Shown one piece after another: positions 1-8,702 of a stretch of 64,000 nt of DNA. The notes under the pieces are model-generated. The model did not search any database. It saw only the letters and a list, made by a program, of their open reading frames with translations, and had not been told where the DNA came from. Positions within the stretch are counted from its first letter, which is position 1. Every line of letters starts with the position of its first letter. The stretch is from Chryseobacterium sp. (GTDB taxonomy: Bacteria; Bacteroidota; Bacteroidia; Flavobacteriales; Weeksellaceae): the NCBI GenBank assembly GCA_031277615.1, contig JAITMC010000026.1, positions 248,001 to 312,000 on the forward strand, in the 5' to 3' direction. Made by a program: the position numbers and the translations under genes.

Positions 1-642
1 CTCGGCTGTAAATCCCAGAAACAGGATTACAAAGTAATTCATACCGGAAATAAAGAGCTGCAGGCAACCTATTATTTTCATCCTGATCATACGGAATATG
101 CCCGGTCATACGGCAACTCGGTTCAGAATGATTCTTTAACGTTCAGCAGGGATAAAAATAACCTGATGGTAAAAGAGTTCAATTACGACGGAAAACAGAA
201 AAAAAGAACCGCCGGCGGAAGTATTCAGTATGTGGACTATTATACGAAGCTCTCCGATATTATTGTGTCTGGCAATCCTTTATCCATAGATGAAGTTCCG
301 GTGACGAATTTCAACTTTACGAAAAAAGATGCAGAAATGGAAGATATCATTAAGGAGAACTGTAAACCGACAAAAGAGGGCTACAGCGGATGTGACTTTA
401 GTTTTCCAAAAAGCAATGTACCTCCGTATCTGCCGGAAAGCGCAACCATAACCTCTGCCCAGGTAAAAAAAGGTAAAGACGGACTGGAAGAAATTGAATT
501 GCAGGGTAAATATGACGGCAAAATGTTTCATTATAAGAGAAACTATTATTACGACAATAAAAGGATTACGAAAATCATTACTTCCGTCAAAGATAACAGT
601 TCTGCAGATTCTTATGAAGATACTTATTCTGTAAAGAATTAG
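1..642 (+). CDS. Lipoprotein of unknown function, 5' end outside window
   Basis: The reading frame is open from base 1, and the first residues are LGCKS, which looks like the end of a lipoprotein signal peptide with the acylated cysteine at visible residue 3. The start codon therefore lies just upstream of the window. 213 residues are visible, ending at TAA 640-642. The body is polar, lysine-rich and without membrane segments. Two cysteines near residues 121 and 130 could pair. I do not recognise a family. It precedes the toxin gene at 748 on the same strand with a 105-bp gap, so it may belong to the same accessory block, but nothing in the sequence ties it to toxin function. Confidence 0.75.
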   Translation, partial: LGCKSQKQDYKVIHTGNKELQATYYFHPDHTEYARSYGNSVQNDSLTFSRDKNNLMVKEFNYDGKQKKRTAGGSIQYVDYYTKLSDIIVSGNPLSIDEVPVTNFNFTKKDAEMEDIIKENCKPTKEGYSGCDFSFPKSNVPPYLPESATITSAQVKKGKDGLEEIELQGKYDGKMFHYKRNYYYDNKRITKIITSVKDNSSADSYEDTYSVKN

Positions 643-747
643 ATGATATAGGCAATGAATGGAGATAATCAGTATTTTTATTGAAAGTTGACATTCAGTA
701 TTTAAAAATAAAAACAACAGATGAAAACTAATTAAAACTGAATTATT

Positions 748-3060
748 ATGGTTATTACAGGAGATACACGCCCAATTGCCGGTACAAGCTGTACGTACGC
801 CTTATCTTCGGGAGGTAAAAAAATAACCCCGAAAGAGTGGAGGATAGAATATGGCGGTAAAGTATTGGCCACCAGTACCAGCGGATCCTTTAAATTCAAT
901 ATTAACCTGGCAGGAAAAACTGTCAGGCTTGCTGCTGTTACCCTACAAAATGGGAAACAGACCATTTATTCCACCGATCTTACCATTCTTGCCGAACGCC
1001 CTAAAATAGTGTCCGTAGAATGGCAGGACTCTAACGGAAAAGCCATAGGAAAGCGTAAAGTAGGCTATCTGGATAAAATCAAACTCAGCATAAAAACATC
1101 CAATATCCCGAAAGGTGATACCCTCAAAATATCGGTATATGAAGATGATACTACCGGAGACCGAGCTATGGGAACCTATACAAGCAGTGCCGTGAATGAA
1201 AGAGGATATGCATTTCTGTATTTCAATCAGCTGAGTTTATATCAGACAAAACTCAACAATTCAGACTGGGTAGATGAAGGTGAACACGAATACTATGTAA
1301 AAATAGTTTATAAAAACCATATAGATCAGGCAGAAGAAAAAACACAGCTGGTTATAGAAAACGAACTGAAAAAACATATCGATCAGCCAAAACCTGCGAA
1401 TAATCCTGTAGTTGTCGGAAAAAATGAAGCTCCGGCAAGGACTAAAAAAAGAGCTGTTAACTTTACTTTTGGAGTGTTCTTAGATGGAACGCTCAATAAT
1501 ATGTATAATACAGAGCTTAGAAAAAAAGCAGAGGGACAGAAACAATCCGATACAACAGGTCTTAATAGAATGATATTAGCAGGCGCTGTATATAAAGAAC
1601 ATGGAGATGCTAAAGATCAGGAAAGTAGTTATGAAAATGATTTGTCGAATCCAGCCATTTTATTTAAAAAATATAGAGAAAATAAAGGTAATAAATTATT
1701 TAAAGTTTATACAGAAGGAATAGGGACTAACTCAGCTCCAAGTGCCCAGGGGGTAGATCTTACCGCTGGAGATTATGAAGATGATGATGTTATGCAGGGG
1801 CCTGGTTTTGGAATGGGAAGTGCAGGGATAAAAGACAGAGTACGAAAATGTATCCGGGATGTAAGACAGTTTATCACATCTAATATTTCGCCAACTAATG
1901 AAACCGTAGGTACAATAACTTTTGATGTTTTTGGTTTCAGCAGAGGGGCAGCAGCAGCTCGTCATTTCGTCCATGTAGTAACACAGGGAGCTTATAAGCC
2001 CAAGGTAACTCATGGAAAAGAGGTTATTTATGCAAGAGATATGTTTGGGTATACCTTAGATCAGTCTTATGCTTATAAAATGATGCCGGCATATGGGTAT
2101 TTAGGTCAGCTGCTTGATGAAGCAAAGCTTATGGACGAACAGATGAAGGTAGCGATTCGTTTTGTCGGAATTTACGACACTGTACCGCATTATGGGCTTG
2201 CACAGTCGAATGATATCAGACAGCTTGGGCTTGATGATGTGAATAAAGCTAACTATGTGGTACACATGGTAGCTGCTGATGAACATCGTGCAAACTTTAG
2301 TCTGGTTAATATTTCTTCAGTTGCTAAAACATCTCCTGAAAGCTGTAAAAAAGGAGGTATAGAATTATTTTATCCGGGAGTACATTGTGATGTAGGTGGA
2401 GCTTATGAAGAAGGTCGTCCGGATAATCCTAAAAGAATAGATGCCACAATATTTGCAAGCAGTCTTGAACCTTTGCGATCTGAATTAATAAGACAGGGGT
2501 GGTTTAAAGAAGGTGAACTGACAATTATTCAGGATCCTTTTTACAGACCTACCATTAATAATTTCCGATTGGAAGGGAACCGGAAAAAAATCAGTAATCA
2601 GTACAGCTATATTCCTCTACACATTATGGCGGATTTCTGTAATAAAAAGGGAGTTCCTATTGATACAACGGCTTTATTAGAATTTAAAAACTTTAAAGAA
2701 AATTGGATCTCGGGTAATGTTCAGTTTTTGGAAGCCATTAAAGACCGGCTGGAAGACTATTCTTTCAAAGGTGGTAAACCTTTTGTATTTGTTGAGCCCC
2801 GTGTTCATGTTGAACCTCCTATTGTATATGCAACAAACAGTCCGGATGCTTCCAGGTATCAGATGGAAAGAAAAATGCGTGAATATGAAGGCCAGGCAAA
2901 ACTGAATGCAGAAGCTGATAAAAAGAATGAGTGGATCAAATTCCTGCGGAATAATTATCTGCACTGGAATTCAAGATACGGACAAAAAGCCTCCGAAATT
3001 CCTGTTCAGAAAGACCATCCTAATATAGAGAATGGAAAACGGAAAAGAATCATATACTAA
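748..3060 (+). CDS. Tle1-like (DUF2235) alpha/beta-hydrolase effector, probable T6SS phospholipase toxin
   Basis: 770 residues with no signal peptide. Residues 1 to about 230 are beta-rich with two Ig-like stretches, which may be a delivery or adaptor part (inference). From residue 235 a DUF2235 hydrolase domain is recognisable: GVFLDGTLNN at 242-251, the nucleophile elbow GFSRG with Ser398, YDTVP with Asp477, and PGVHCDVGGAY with His546, giving a plausible Ser-Asp-His triad. DUF2235 proteins include Tle1, the type VI secretion phospholipase A family that attacks periplasmic-side membranes. The C-terminal 120 residues are charged. The stop overlaps the start of the first DUF2931 lipoprotein gene by one base (TAATG), the tight coupling expected of a toxin and its immunity gene. 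No T6SS structural gene is in the window, so the secretion route is inferred. Confidence 0.82.
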   Translation: MVITGDTRPIAGTSCTYALSSGGKKITPKEWRIEYGGKVLATSTSGSFKFNINLAGKTVRLAAVTLQNGKQTIYSTDLTILAERPKIVSVEWQDSNGKAIGKRKVGYLDKIKLSIKTSNIPKGDTLKISVYEDDTTGDRAMGTYTSSAVNERGYAFLYFNQLSLYQTKLNNSDWVDEGEHEYYVKIVYKNHIDQAEEKTQLVIENELKKHIDQPKPANNPVVVGKNEAPARTKKRAVNFTFGVFLDGTLNNMYNTELRKKAEGQKQSDTTGLNRMILAGAVYKEHGDAKDQESSYENDLSNPAILFKKYRENKGNKLFKVYTEGIGTNSAPSAQGVDLTAGDYEDDDVMQGPGFGMGSAGIKDRVRKCIRDVRQFITSNISPTNETVGTITFDVFGFSRGAAAARHFVHVVTQGAYKPKVTHGKEVIYARDMFGYTLDQSYAYKMMPAYGYLGQLLDEAKLMDEQMKVAIRFVGIYDTVPHYGLAQSNDIRQLGLDDVNKANYVVHMVAADEHRANFSLVNISSVAKTSPESCKKGGIELFYPGVHCDVGGAYEEGRPDNPKRIDATIFASSLEPLRSELIRQGWFKEGELTIIQDPFYRPTINNFRLEGNRKKISNQYSYIPLHIMADFCNKKGVPIDTTALLEFKNFKENWISGNVQFLEAIKDRLEDYSFKGGKPFVFVEPRVHVEPPIVYATNSPDASRYQMERKMREYEGQAKLNAEADKKNEWIKFLRNNYLHWNSRYGQKASEIPVQKDHPNIENGKRKRIIY

Positions 3061-4112
3061 TGAAAATATTATTAATCAATCTGCTGTTTAGCATACTTTT
3101 ATTACAAAGCTGCAATAAAGGAGAAAAACAAATGAATACAGAAAATAAAAACGACTTTTCATACTCAGTAACATTTTCTGCAGCAACAGGCTTCACTGCA
3201 GAAGTACATGAAGGCTATCTTGCCGATGAAAATAAAACGCTTATTTGTGGCGTTCCCAAAGCCGGAGCAATGGAAGGTCCATGGCAGTATGATGGAACAA
3301 AAGGTGGTCAGGGAGGAAATATTATTCCAGCCTATATAGATCTCACCTACGTTGCCTATGCGGAGAAAAAATTTTACAGAGTAGAAGGAGCTTTACCGAA
3401 AGACAAGATTCTGCAGGAATTTAAAAAAGGATTTTTGATTCAGGATGGACTGGATGAAAACAATAATGCTAAATGGATTCAAGGGACTTATACTGAAATA
3501 TCCATTGGTGCTGCTCCGGGAGGGGTAATCGTAGTATGGCTTTCCGGTAACCATCACAGAACGGAAATCTGTCGTTTGCAGGCTAAAGAAACAACAGTAG
3601 ATGTTAATGATTTTTATGATAATCCACATAACAGAACCCAACAGGGGTTCTTTGATGAATTATATAAAATCTCAATTTCTGATGATGTAAAATCTGCAAT
3701 TGAGAAAAACGGAATTCCCTACGGTTTATGGGATCAATACAGAGAAAAATACAATTATCGCTTCAGACTTCATCCTTACGATGAAAAGGATAGTTTTATT
3801 CAGATTTACCGCATTAATTATAATGGAGAATCTGAATATTTAATAGGAGCAAAAGCCGCTGAAGTTTATAAAAATGATGCTGTGCCTTATAATGCTATTT
3901 TTATGATGCAGAAATACAGTGCGGAAATAGAATTTAACGACATAGAAATGATGAAAGTCTTTAAAAATCTCAAAGAAAAGCATACCGGAAAACCTATTGA
4001 TATTGTGTTAGTTCCTTCCTTCATGTATAAAGATATAAAAGTATATGCAGAATGTGACGGTGAAAAGATCCAGCTGGAAAAAGTAAAGATTGTTGAAATC
4101 TGGGGAGGATAA
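3060..4112 (+). CDS. DUF2931 lipoprotein, copy 1 (probable immunity protein)
   Basis: 350 residues. The signal peptide ends in a lipobox LLQSC with Cys18, so the protein should be lipid-anchored and face the periplasm. The family is DUF2931, judged from blocks such as GPWQYDGT, GAAPGGV-VVWL-GNHHRTEICRLQAKE (residues about 152-179) and IPYGLWDQYREKYNYRF. Members are typically lipoproteins beside Tle-type lipases, and a periplasmic location suits neutralising a phospholipase that attacks the membrane. The ATG shares its A with the toxin stop TAA. It is the first of three tandem paralogues. The last 111 bp before position 4070 are identical to the same stretch of copy 2 although other parts differ strongly. 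Immunity function is inferred from context. Confidence 0.82.
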   Translation: MKILLINLLFSILLLQSCNKGEKQMNTENKNDFSYSVTFSAATGFTAEVHEGYLADENKTLICGVPKAGAMEGPWQYDGTKGGQGGNIIPAYIDLTYVAYAEKKFYRVEGALPKDKILQEFKKGFLIQDGLDENNNAKWIQGTYTEISIGAAPGGVIVVWLSGNHHRTEICRLQAKETTVDVNDFYDNPHNRTQQGFFDELYKISISDDVKSAIEKNGIPYGLWDQYREKYNYRFRLHPYDEKDSFIQIYRINYNGESEYLIGAKAAEVYKNDAVPYNAIFMMQKYSAEIEFNDIEMMKVFKNLKEKHTGKPIDIVLVPSFMYKDIKVYAECDGEKIQLEKVKIVEIWGG

Positions 4113-4117
4113 TCCAT

Positions 4118-5164
4118 ATGACAAAATCAACAGCTTTATATCTGTTTTTATTCCTTTCTTTTTTGCACAGCTGTAATAAAGAAAACAAAACTAATACGGG
4201 TAGCTTTCCATACTCAGTAACATTTTCAACAGCTACGGGCTATGCATCTGAAGTGCATGAAGGCTATCTTGCGGATGACAAAAGAAAACTTATCTGTGGA
4301 GTTCCTAAATCAGGAACTGAAGATGGTCCATGGCAGTATGATGGGACACCGGGTGGCCAGGGAGGTGATATTGCACCTTCCTATCTGAGTTTAACTTATG
4401 CATCGTATGCTGAAAAGAAGTTTTATCATGTAGAGGGCGATCTTCCGAAGGAGAAAATTTTAGCTGCTTTTCGAAAAGGATTTAAAATTAAAGGAAATGA
4501 AGCTGAAAATGGTGAGGTTCCCTGGGTGGATGGAACATATGATCAGATAACAATTGGGGCTGCACCAGGGGGTGTAGTGGTAGTATGGCTTGCAGGAAAT
4601 CACCATAGAACAGAAATTTGTCGCTTACAGGCTAAAGAAATTTTTGTAAATAAGGACGAATTCAGGCCCAATCCTAAGCCCGATGAAAATCAGACCCAGT
4701 TTTTTGATACAAAATTCAATATTTATGTTCCGGACAGTTTGAAAACCTCAATTGAAAAGAATGGGATCCCCTACGGTTTATGGGACAAATACAGAGAAAA
4801 ATACAATTACCGTTTCAGACTTCACCCTTATGATGAGAAGGATACTTTTGATCAGATTTACCGTATCAATTATAACGGAGAATCTGAATACTTAATAGGA
4901 GCAAAAGCCGCTGAGGTTTATAAAAGTGATGCTATTCCTTATAATGTTACCTTTATGATGCAAAAGTATAATGCAGAGATAGAATTCAATGATACGGAAC
5001 TGATGAATACCTTTAAAAATCTCAAAGAAAAGCATACCGGAAAACCTATTGATATTGTGTTAGTTCCTTCCTTCATGTATAAAGATATAAAAGTATATGC
5101 AGAATGTGACGGTGAAAAGATAGAACTGAAAAAGTTTTTGGTGAAAAGAATCTGGGGAGGGTAA
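4118..5164 (+). CDS. DUF2931 lipoprotein, copy 2 (probable immunity protein)
   Basis: 348 residues with lipobox FLHSC (Cys19). It shares the DUF2931 blocks of its neighbours but is the most divergent of the three between about residues 38 and 225: for example KSGTEDGPW instead of KAGAMEGPW, VWLAGNHH instead of VWLSGNHH, and a FRPNPKPDENQTQFF insert region. It starts 5 bp after the stop of copy 1. Its signal peptide and upstream 20 bp are almost the same as those of copy 3, and its 3' segment is identical to copy 1 over 111 bp. This suggests the middle part, where the copies differ, carries the specificity for different toxins (inference). Confidence 0.82.
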   Translation: MTKSTALYLFLFLSFLHSCNKENKTNTGSFPYSVTFSTATGYASEVHEGYLADDKRKLICGVPKSGTEDGPWQYDGTPGGQGGDIAPSYLSLTYASYAEKKFYHVEGDLPKEKILAAFRKGFKIKGNEAENGEVPWVDGTYDQITIGAAPGGVVVVWLAGNHHRTEICRLQAKEIFVNKDEFRPNPKPDENQTQFFDTKFNIYVPDSLKTSIEKNGIPYGLWDKYREKYNYRFRLHPYDEKDTFDQIYRINYNGESEYLIGAKAAEVYKSDAIPYNVTFMMQKYNAEIEFNDTELMNTFKNLKEKHTGKPIDIVLVPSFMYKDIKVYAECDGEKIELKKFLVKRIWGG

Positions 5165-5169
5165 TCCAT

Positions 5170-6213
5170 ATGACAAAATCAACAGCTTTATATTTATTTT
5201 TATTCCTTTCTTTTTTACAGAGTTGTAATAAAGAAAACAAAACTACTACGGGTAACTTTCCATACTCAGTAACATTTTCTGCAGCAACAGGCTTCACTGC
5301 GGAAGTACATGACGGCTATCTTGCCGATGAAAAGAAGACGATAATCTCTGGTGTTCCCAAAGCCGGAGCAATGGAAGGTCCATGGCAGTATGATGGAACA
5401 AAAGCTGGTCAGGGAGGAAATATTATTCCATCCTACATAGATCTCACCTATGTTGCCTATGCGGAGAAAAAGTTTTACAGAGTAGAAGGAGCTTTACCGA
5501 AAGACAAGATTCTTCAGGAATTTAAAAAGGGTTTTTTGATTCAGGATGGACTGGATGAAAATGACCGTGTTAAATGGACTCCCGGGACTTACACTGAAAT
5601 AGCCATTGGTGCTGCTCCGGGAGGGGTAATCGTAGTATGGCTTTCCGGTAACCATCACAGAACGGAAATCTGTCGTCTCCAGGCTAAAGAAACAACAGTA
5701 GACGTTAATGATTTTTATGATAATCCACATAAAAGAACCCAACAGGGGTTTTTTGATGAACTATACAGAATTTCAATTTCTGATGGGATGAAAACAACAA
5801 TTGAAAAAGATGGAATTCCATATGGCTTGTGGGATCAATACAGGGAAAAATACAATTATCGTTTCAAACTCCAGCCTTACGATAAAAAGGATAATTTTAT
5901 TCAGATTTACCGCATCAATTATAACGGAGAATCTGAATACTTAATAGGAGCAAAAGCAGCTGAAGTTTATAAAAATGATGCCGTTCCTTATAATGCTATT
6001 TTTATGATGCAGAAATACAGTGCGGAAATAGAATTCAATGATACGGAACTGATGAATACCTTTAAAAATCTCAAAGAAAAGCATACCGGTAAACCTATTG
6101 ATATTGTGTTAGTCCCTTCGTTTATGTATAAAGATATAAAAGTATATGCAGAATGTGATGGTGAAAAGATAGAACTGAAAAAGTTTTTGGTGGAAAGAAT
6201 CTGGGGAGGATAA
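5170..6213 (+). CDS. DUF2931 lipoprotein, copy 3 (mosaic of copies 1 and 2)
   Basis: 347 residues with lipobox FLQSC (Cys19). The signal peptide and first 30 mature residues match copy 2 (MTKSTALYLFLF start), the middle from AATGFTAEVH through SAEIEFND matches copy 1, and the end from NDTELMNTFKNL to RIWGG again matches copy 2. It begins 5 bp after copy 2 and is followed by a terminator at 6244-6270, which closes the four-gene toxin-immunity unit. Such a mosaic is what unequal crossing-over or gene conversion between tandem copies would give. Function as an immunity protein is inferred from family and position. Confidence 0.82.
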   Translation: MTKSTALYLFLFLSFLQSCNKENKTTTGNFPYSVTFSAATGFTAEVHDGYLADEKKTIISGVPKAGAMEGPWQYDGTKAGQGGNIIPSYIDLTYVAYAEKKFYRVEGALPKDKILQEFKKGFLIQDGLDENDRVKWTPGTYTEIAIGAAPGGVIVVWLSGNHHRTEICRLQAKETTVDVNDFYDNPHKRTQQGFFDELYRISISDGMKTTIEKDGIPYGLWDQYREKYNYRFKLQPYDKKDNFIQIYRINYNGESEYLIGAKAAEVYKNDAVPYNAIFMMQKYSAEIEFNDTELMNTFKNLKEKHTGKPIDIVLVPSFMYKDIKVYAECDGEKIELKKFLVERIWGG

Positions 6214-6243
6214 AAATTATACAATTCCTACTTAAAATATAAC

Positions 6244-6270
6244 AAAGCATCTGAAAACAGGTGCTTTTTT
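6244..6270 (+). terminator. Rho-independent terminator of the toxin-immunity unit
   Basis: AAAGCATCTG (6244-6253) pairs with CAGGTGCTTT (6258-6267) around an AAAA loop with one G-T pair, followed by a T run. It lies 30 bp after the last DUF2931 stop. A TATATTTG box at 6274-6281, just after it, could be the -7 element for the gene at 6318, although no clear -33 box is seen. Confidence 0.75.
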
Positions 6271-6317
6271 CATTATATTTGTAGGAAAGCGGATTCAGAA
6301 TTGAGGTTTCCGCTCTG

Positions 6318-6707
6318 ATGATTGAACTAATAGTAAAATTTAAGTTGGCTAGAATTTTTTTAACATGCTTTACCCTGCTGCTGCTTTCCTCCTGCAAAAC
6401 TCAGCAAATGGCCGGATCCTGGGAGTTTATAGAAGTTTATCAGGGAATTATTACCAATGTAGATACTCTGAAAAACAAAGAGAACCACTCAAAAGTAGGA
6501 ACAGGAACCCTGGTTTTCTATAAAAACGGCTCTTTTGATGCGATGGAAAACAAAGGGCATTATCAGAAAAAAAATGAGGTGCTGAAGATGAAATACAGCC
6601 AGGATAAAGACACCCTTGTTATGAAAGTTTCTTATATAAGCCACGATTATCTGTTGTTGTCTGATGAAAAAAATCCCCAAACATGGTTCTATAAAAAGAA
6701 CAGATAA
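6318..6707 (+). CDS. Small lipocalin-like lipoprotein
   Basis: 129 residues with a long hydrophobic signal region and a lipobox LLSSC (Cys26). The mature part reads like a lipocalin-type (lipocalin_4/5 style) domain: MAGSWEFIEV at the start, then short beta strands such as GTLVFYKNGSFDAM, KGHYQKKNEVLKM and TLVMKVSYISHDYLLLSD, ending in TWFYKKNR. Small lipoproteins of this kind are common in Flavobacteriia, and their ligand or role is mostly unknown. It is followed after 22 bp by a DUF3667 gene on the same strand. The lipoprotein assignment is firm; the lipocalin assignment is a pattern judgement. Confidence 0.75.
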   Translation: MIELIVKFKLARIFLTCFTLLLLSSCKTQQMAGSWEFIEVYQGIITNVDTLKNKENHSKVGTGTLVFYKNGSFDAMENKGHYQKKNEVLKMKYSQDKDTLVMKVSYISHDYLLLSDEKNPQTWFYKKNR

Positions 6708-6729
6708 TAAACAACATTTGGAGTTGACG

Positions 6730-7461
6730 ATGCATAAAAAGAAATGCCTGAATTGTGGACGGCAGATCTTTGATAAATATTGTGCCAACTGCGGGCAGAA
6801 GACAAGCACAGGCAGGATCACATGGCATAGCCTCATCAAAAATGATATTCTCAGCTCCATCTGGCATCTGGATACCCGTTTTCTTGATACTACAAGAGAC
6901 ATCCTGTTTATGCCGGGAAGAACAGCAATTGACTATATTTCAGGGAGAAGGATCCGGTATTATAATTTTCTTTCACTGCTGCTGATACTTTTCAGTTTTA
7001 ACATTCTGGGGCTTCACTTCTATGAGAAGCTGGCTTCTCCTCAGAACCTTGAAGAAGCTCCGGAAATCAAAAACTTTTTCTCAGAATACTCCAAAGCAAT
7101 CCTTTTTGTCATCATTCCGATGCTGGCCGTCAATACCTTTTTCCTTTTCAAAAAAATGAAATTGAACATTGCCGAGCATTTTATCATTGGAACAGTAAGC
7201 CTTTTAGGAATTTTAATCATATTTTTGTTAAATGATATCGTAAGTCTGATCGGTTTATGGGAACCGGTCGCAAACATTTGTGATATCCTGGATAAGGCTC
7301 TGTTTTATTCCTGCATCCTGTTTCCGGCAGTTACCTATTGGAATGCTTTTAAAAATTTATATTCAAAATGGGGATTGCTATGGAGAACAGCAGTGCTTTA
7401 TGCGCTGATGGCTGGAGAAAGTCTTTTGTTTATTAAATTTTATATAGAATATTTGAAATAA
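6730..7461 (+). CDS. DUF3667 membrane protein with N-terminal zinc ribbon
   Basis: 243 residues. The start at 6730 is preferred over the in-frame ATG at 6664 because 6664 lies inside the upstream gene, GGAGTTGACG precedes 6730, and the protein then begins directly with a CLNCG...CANCG double CxxC zinc ribbon (residues 5-20). Next comes the DUF3667 signature: ITWHSL, then PGRTAIDYISGRRIRYYNF at about residues 61-79. Four hydrophobic segments follow (YNFLSLLLILFSFNILGL; AILFVIIPMLAVNTFFLF; IIGTVSLLGILIIFLL; plus C-terminal ones), so it is an inner membrane protein. Function is unknown for the family. It ends 2 bp before the next ATG, so the two are probably co-transcribed. Confidence 0.82.
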   Translation: MHKKKCLNCGRQIFDKYCANCGQKTSTGRITWHSLIKNDILSSIWHLDTRFLDTTRDILFMPGRTAIDYISGRRIRYYNFLSLLLILFSFNILGLHFYEKLASPQNLEEAPEIKNFFSEYSKAILFVIIPMLAVNTFFLFKKMKLNIAEHFIIGTVSLLGILIIFLLNDIVSLIGLWEPVANICDILDKALFYSCILFPAVTYWNAFKNLYSKWGLLWRTAVLYALMAGESLLFIKFYIEYLK

Positions 7462-7463
7462 AT

Positions 7464-8165
7464 ATGAAAAAAATATGGTACGCGACCCTGCTTATGGTGG
7501 TGGTTTCCTGTGGAAAAGTGTCTCCGAAAGGAACAATTGAAAGAAAAGATGTGGAGGTTTCAGAATTTGTCAATCTGGATCTGGAAGGGAAGTTTCGTGT
7601 ATTTTATGCCAGAGGCCCGAAGAATTTTGTGGAGATAGAAACCTATCCCAATGTGGCTTCCAATCTGGATGTGGATGTAAAAGATAAAACACTTTTCATC
7701 AAGGAAAAAAGAGGAACAAAAGGAGTAGATTTTTATAATGTAACCATCTATTCAAAATATAACCTTGAAAAAGTAGCCGTTTCAGACTCTGTAGAAATGA
7801 ATATTTCCAGTGAAATCAAGACCGATAATTTCAGGTTGAATATGAAAAACAATGCCAGTTTCATGGGATCTGTGAACACGAGAAGAGCAGAAGTGGAAAT
7901 GCACAACAGAAGCCGTGCGAATTTTCTGGGCCTGTCGAAAGAAGCCGTGATCAAAATTTCAGATACCGCAAGCTTAATCGCTCCTTACTGGAAAATCACC
8001 AATCTGAATATCGACTCCAAAAACGGAAACTATGCCGAGGTCAATGTAAAAGATTCATTAAAAGGTCATATCCAAAACACCGCAAAGTTCATTTATTACA
8101 ACGATCCGATCAGAGCGTTTAAGATTGATAAAACAACCCGTGTGGAAAATAAAAAATTAGAATAG
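7464..8165 (+). CDS. GIN-domain (DUF2807) lipoprotein
   Basis: 233 residues with a short signal peptide and lipobox VVSC (Cys16). The mature part is a DUF2807 / head-GIN-type repeat fold: ERKDVEVSEFVNLDLEGKF, then FVEIETYPNVASNLDVDVKD, followed by alternating short strands (AEVEMHNRSRANFLG, YAEVNVKDSLKGHI) typical of a right-handed beta-solenoid. These proteins are annotated as putative adhesins, with no proven function in Flavobacteria. It sits 2 bp behind the DUF3667 gene, suggesting a two-gene unit of a membrane protein and a surface or periplasmic lipoprotein. Confidence 0.8.
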   Translation: MKKIWYATLLMVVVSCGKVSPKGTIERKDVEVSEFVNLDLEGKFRVFYARGPKNFVEIETYPNVASNLDVDVKDKTLFIKEKRGTKGVDFYNVTIYSKYNLEKVAVSDSVEMNISSEIKTDNFRLNMKNNASFMGSVNTRRAEVEMHNRSRANFLGLSKEAVIKISDTASLIAPYWKITNLNIDSKNGNYAEVNVKDSLKGHIQNTAKFIYYNDPIRAFKIDKTTRVENKKLE

Positions 8166-8215
8166 ACAGGAAGAGGGATGCAGGGCGATGGATGAATAGA
8201 TTAAACTACAAATTG

Positions 8216-8572
8216 ATGAGCTTTAAATTTGAGAAATTGGTTATTTGGCAGAAGTCAATGGATTTTGCAGAACGGATTTTTAATTTAACTGTGAATTTTC
8301 CAAAGGATGAAATCTTTAGTCTGACATCACAAATAAGAAGGGCATCTGATTCTATTGCTCTTAATATTTCCGAAGGAAGTATTTTGCAGTCGAATAAGGA
8401 ATTTAAAAAATTTCTGAGCTATTCTATCCGTTCTCTGGGTGAAACTGTAACATGCCTGTATAAAGCAAAAAACAGAAAATATATGGTAGAAAAAGAATTT
8501 GATGAAATGTATAAAGAATGTTATCATTTAATGAATCAGATTATAGCGTTCAGAAATCAACTTAAAGATTAA
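8216..8572 (+). CDS. Four-helix-bundle protein (S23/IVS-protein family)
   Basis: 118 residues. The ATG at 8216 is preferred over 8192 because family members start with the pattern MSFKFEKLVIWQKSMDFA, in which a [KR]-x-[LV]-x-[VI]-[WY]-[QK]-K segment opens helix 1. Helix 2 carries the typical SLTSQIRRASDSIALNISEGS, and helices 3-4 follow with SNKEFKKFLSYSIRSLGET and a terminal helix. The family (23S rRNA intervening sequence protein, structurally close to Avd of diversity-generating elements) is abundant in Bacteroidetes, often as lone genes between unrelated neighbours. No reverse transcriptase or rRNA gene is near. G/A-rich imperfect inverted repeats flank it (8169-8194 and 8664-8685). Confidence 0.85.
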   Translation: MSFKFEKLVIWQKSMDFAERIFNLTVNFPKDEIFSLTSQIRRASDSIALNISEGSILQSNKEFKKFLSYSIRSLGETVTCLYKAKNRKYMVEKEFDEMYKECYHLMNQIIAFRNQLKD

Positions 8573-8702
8573 CTAAATAAAGATTAACTAAATATCCGAG
8601 GCCTTTTAAAAATAAAATAGTAAACAAAAGCTGAGAGTTTGAATTGGGGAATCAATAAACACCCATCATCCATCCTCCAGCTTCCAAACTTTAAATACAA
8701 AT

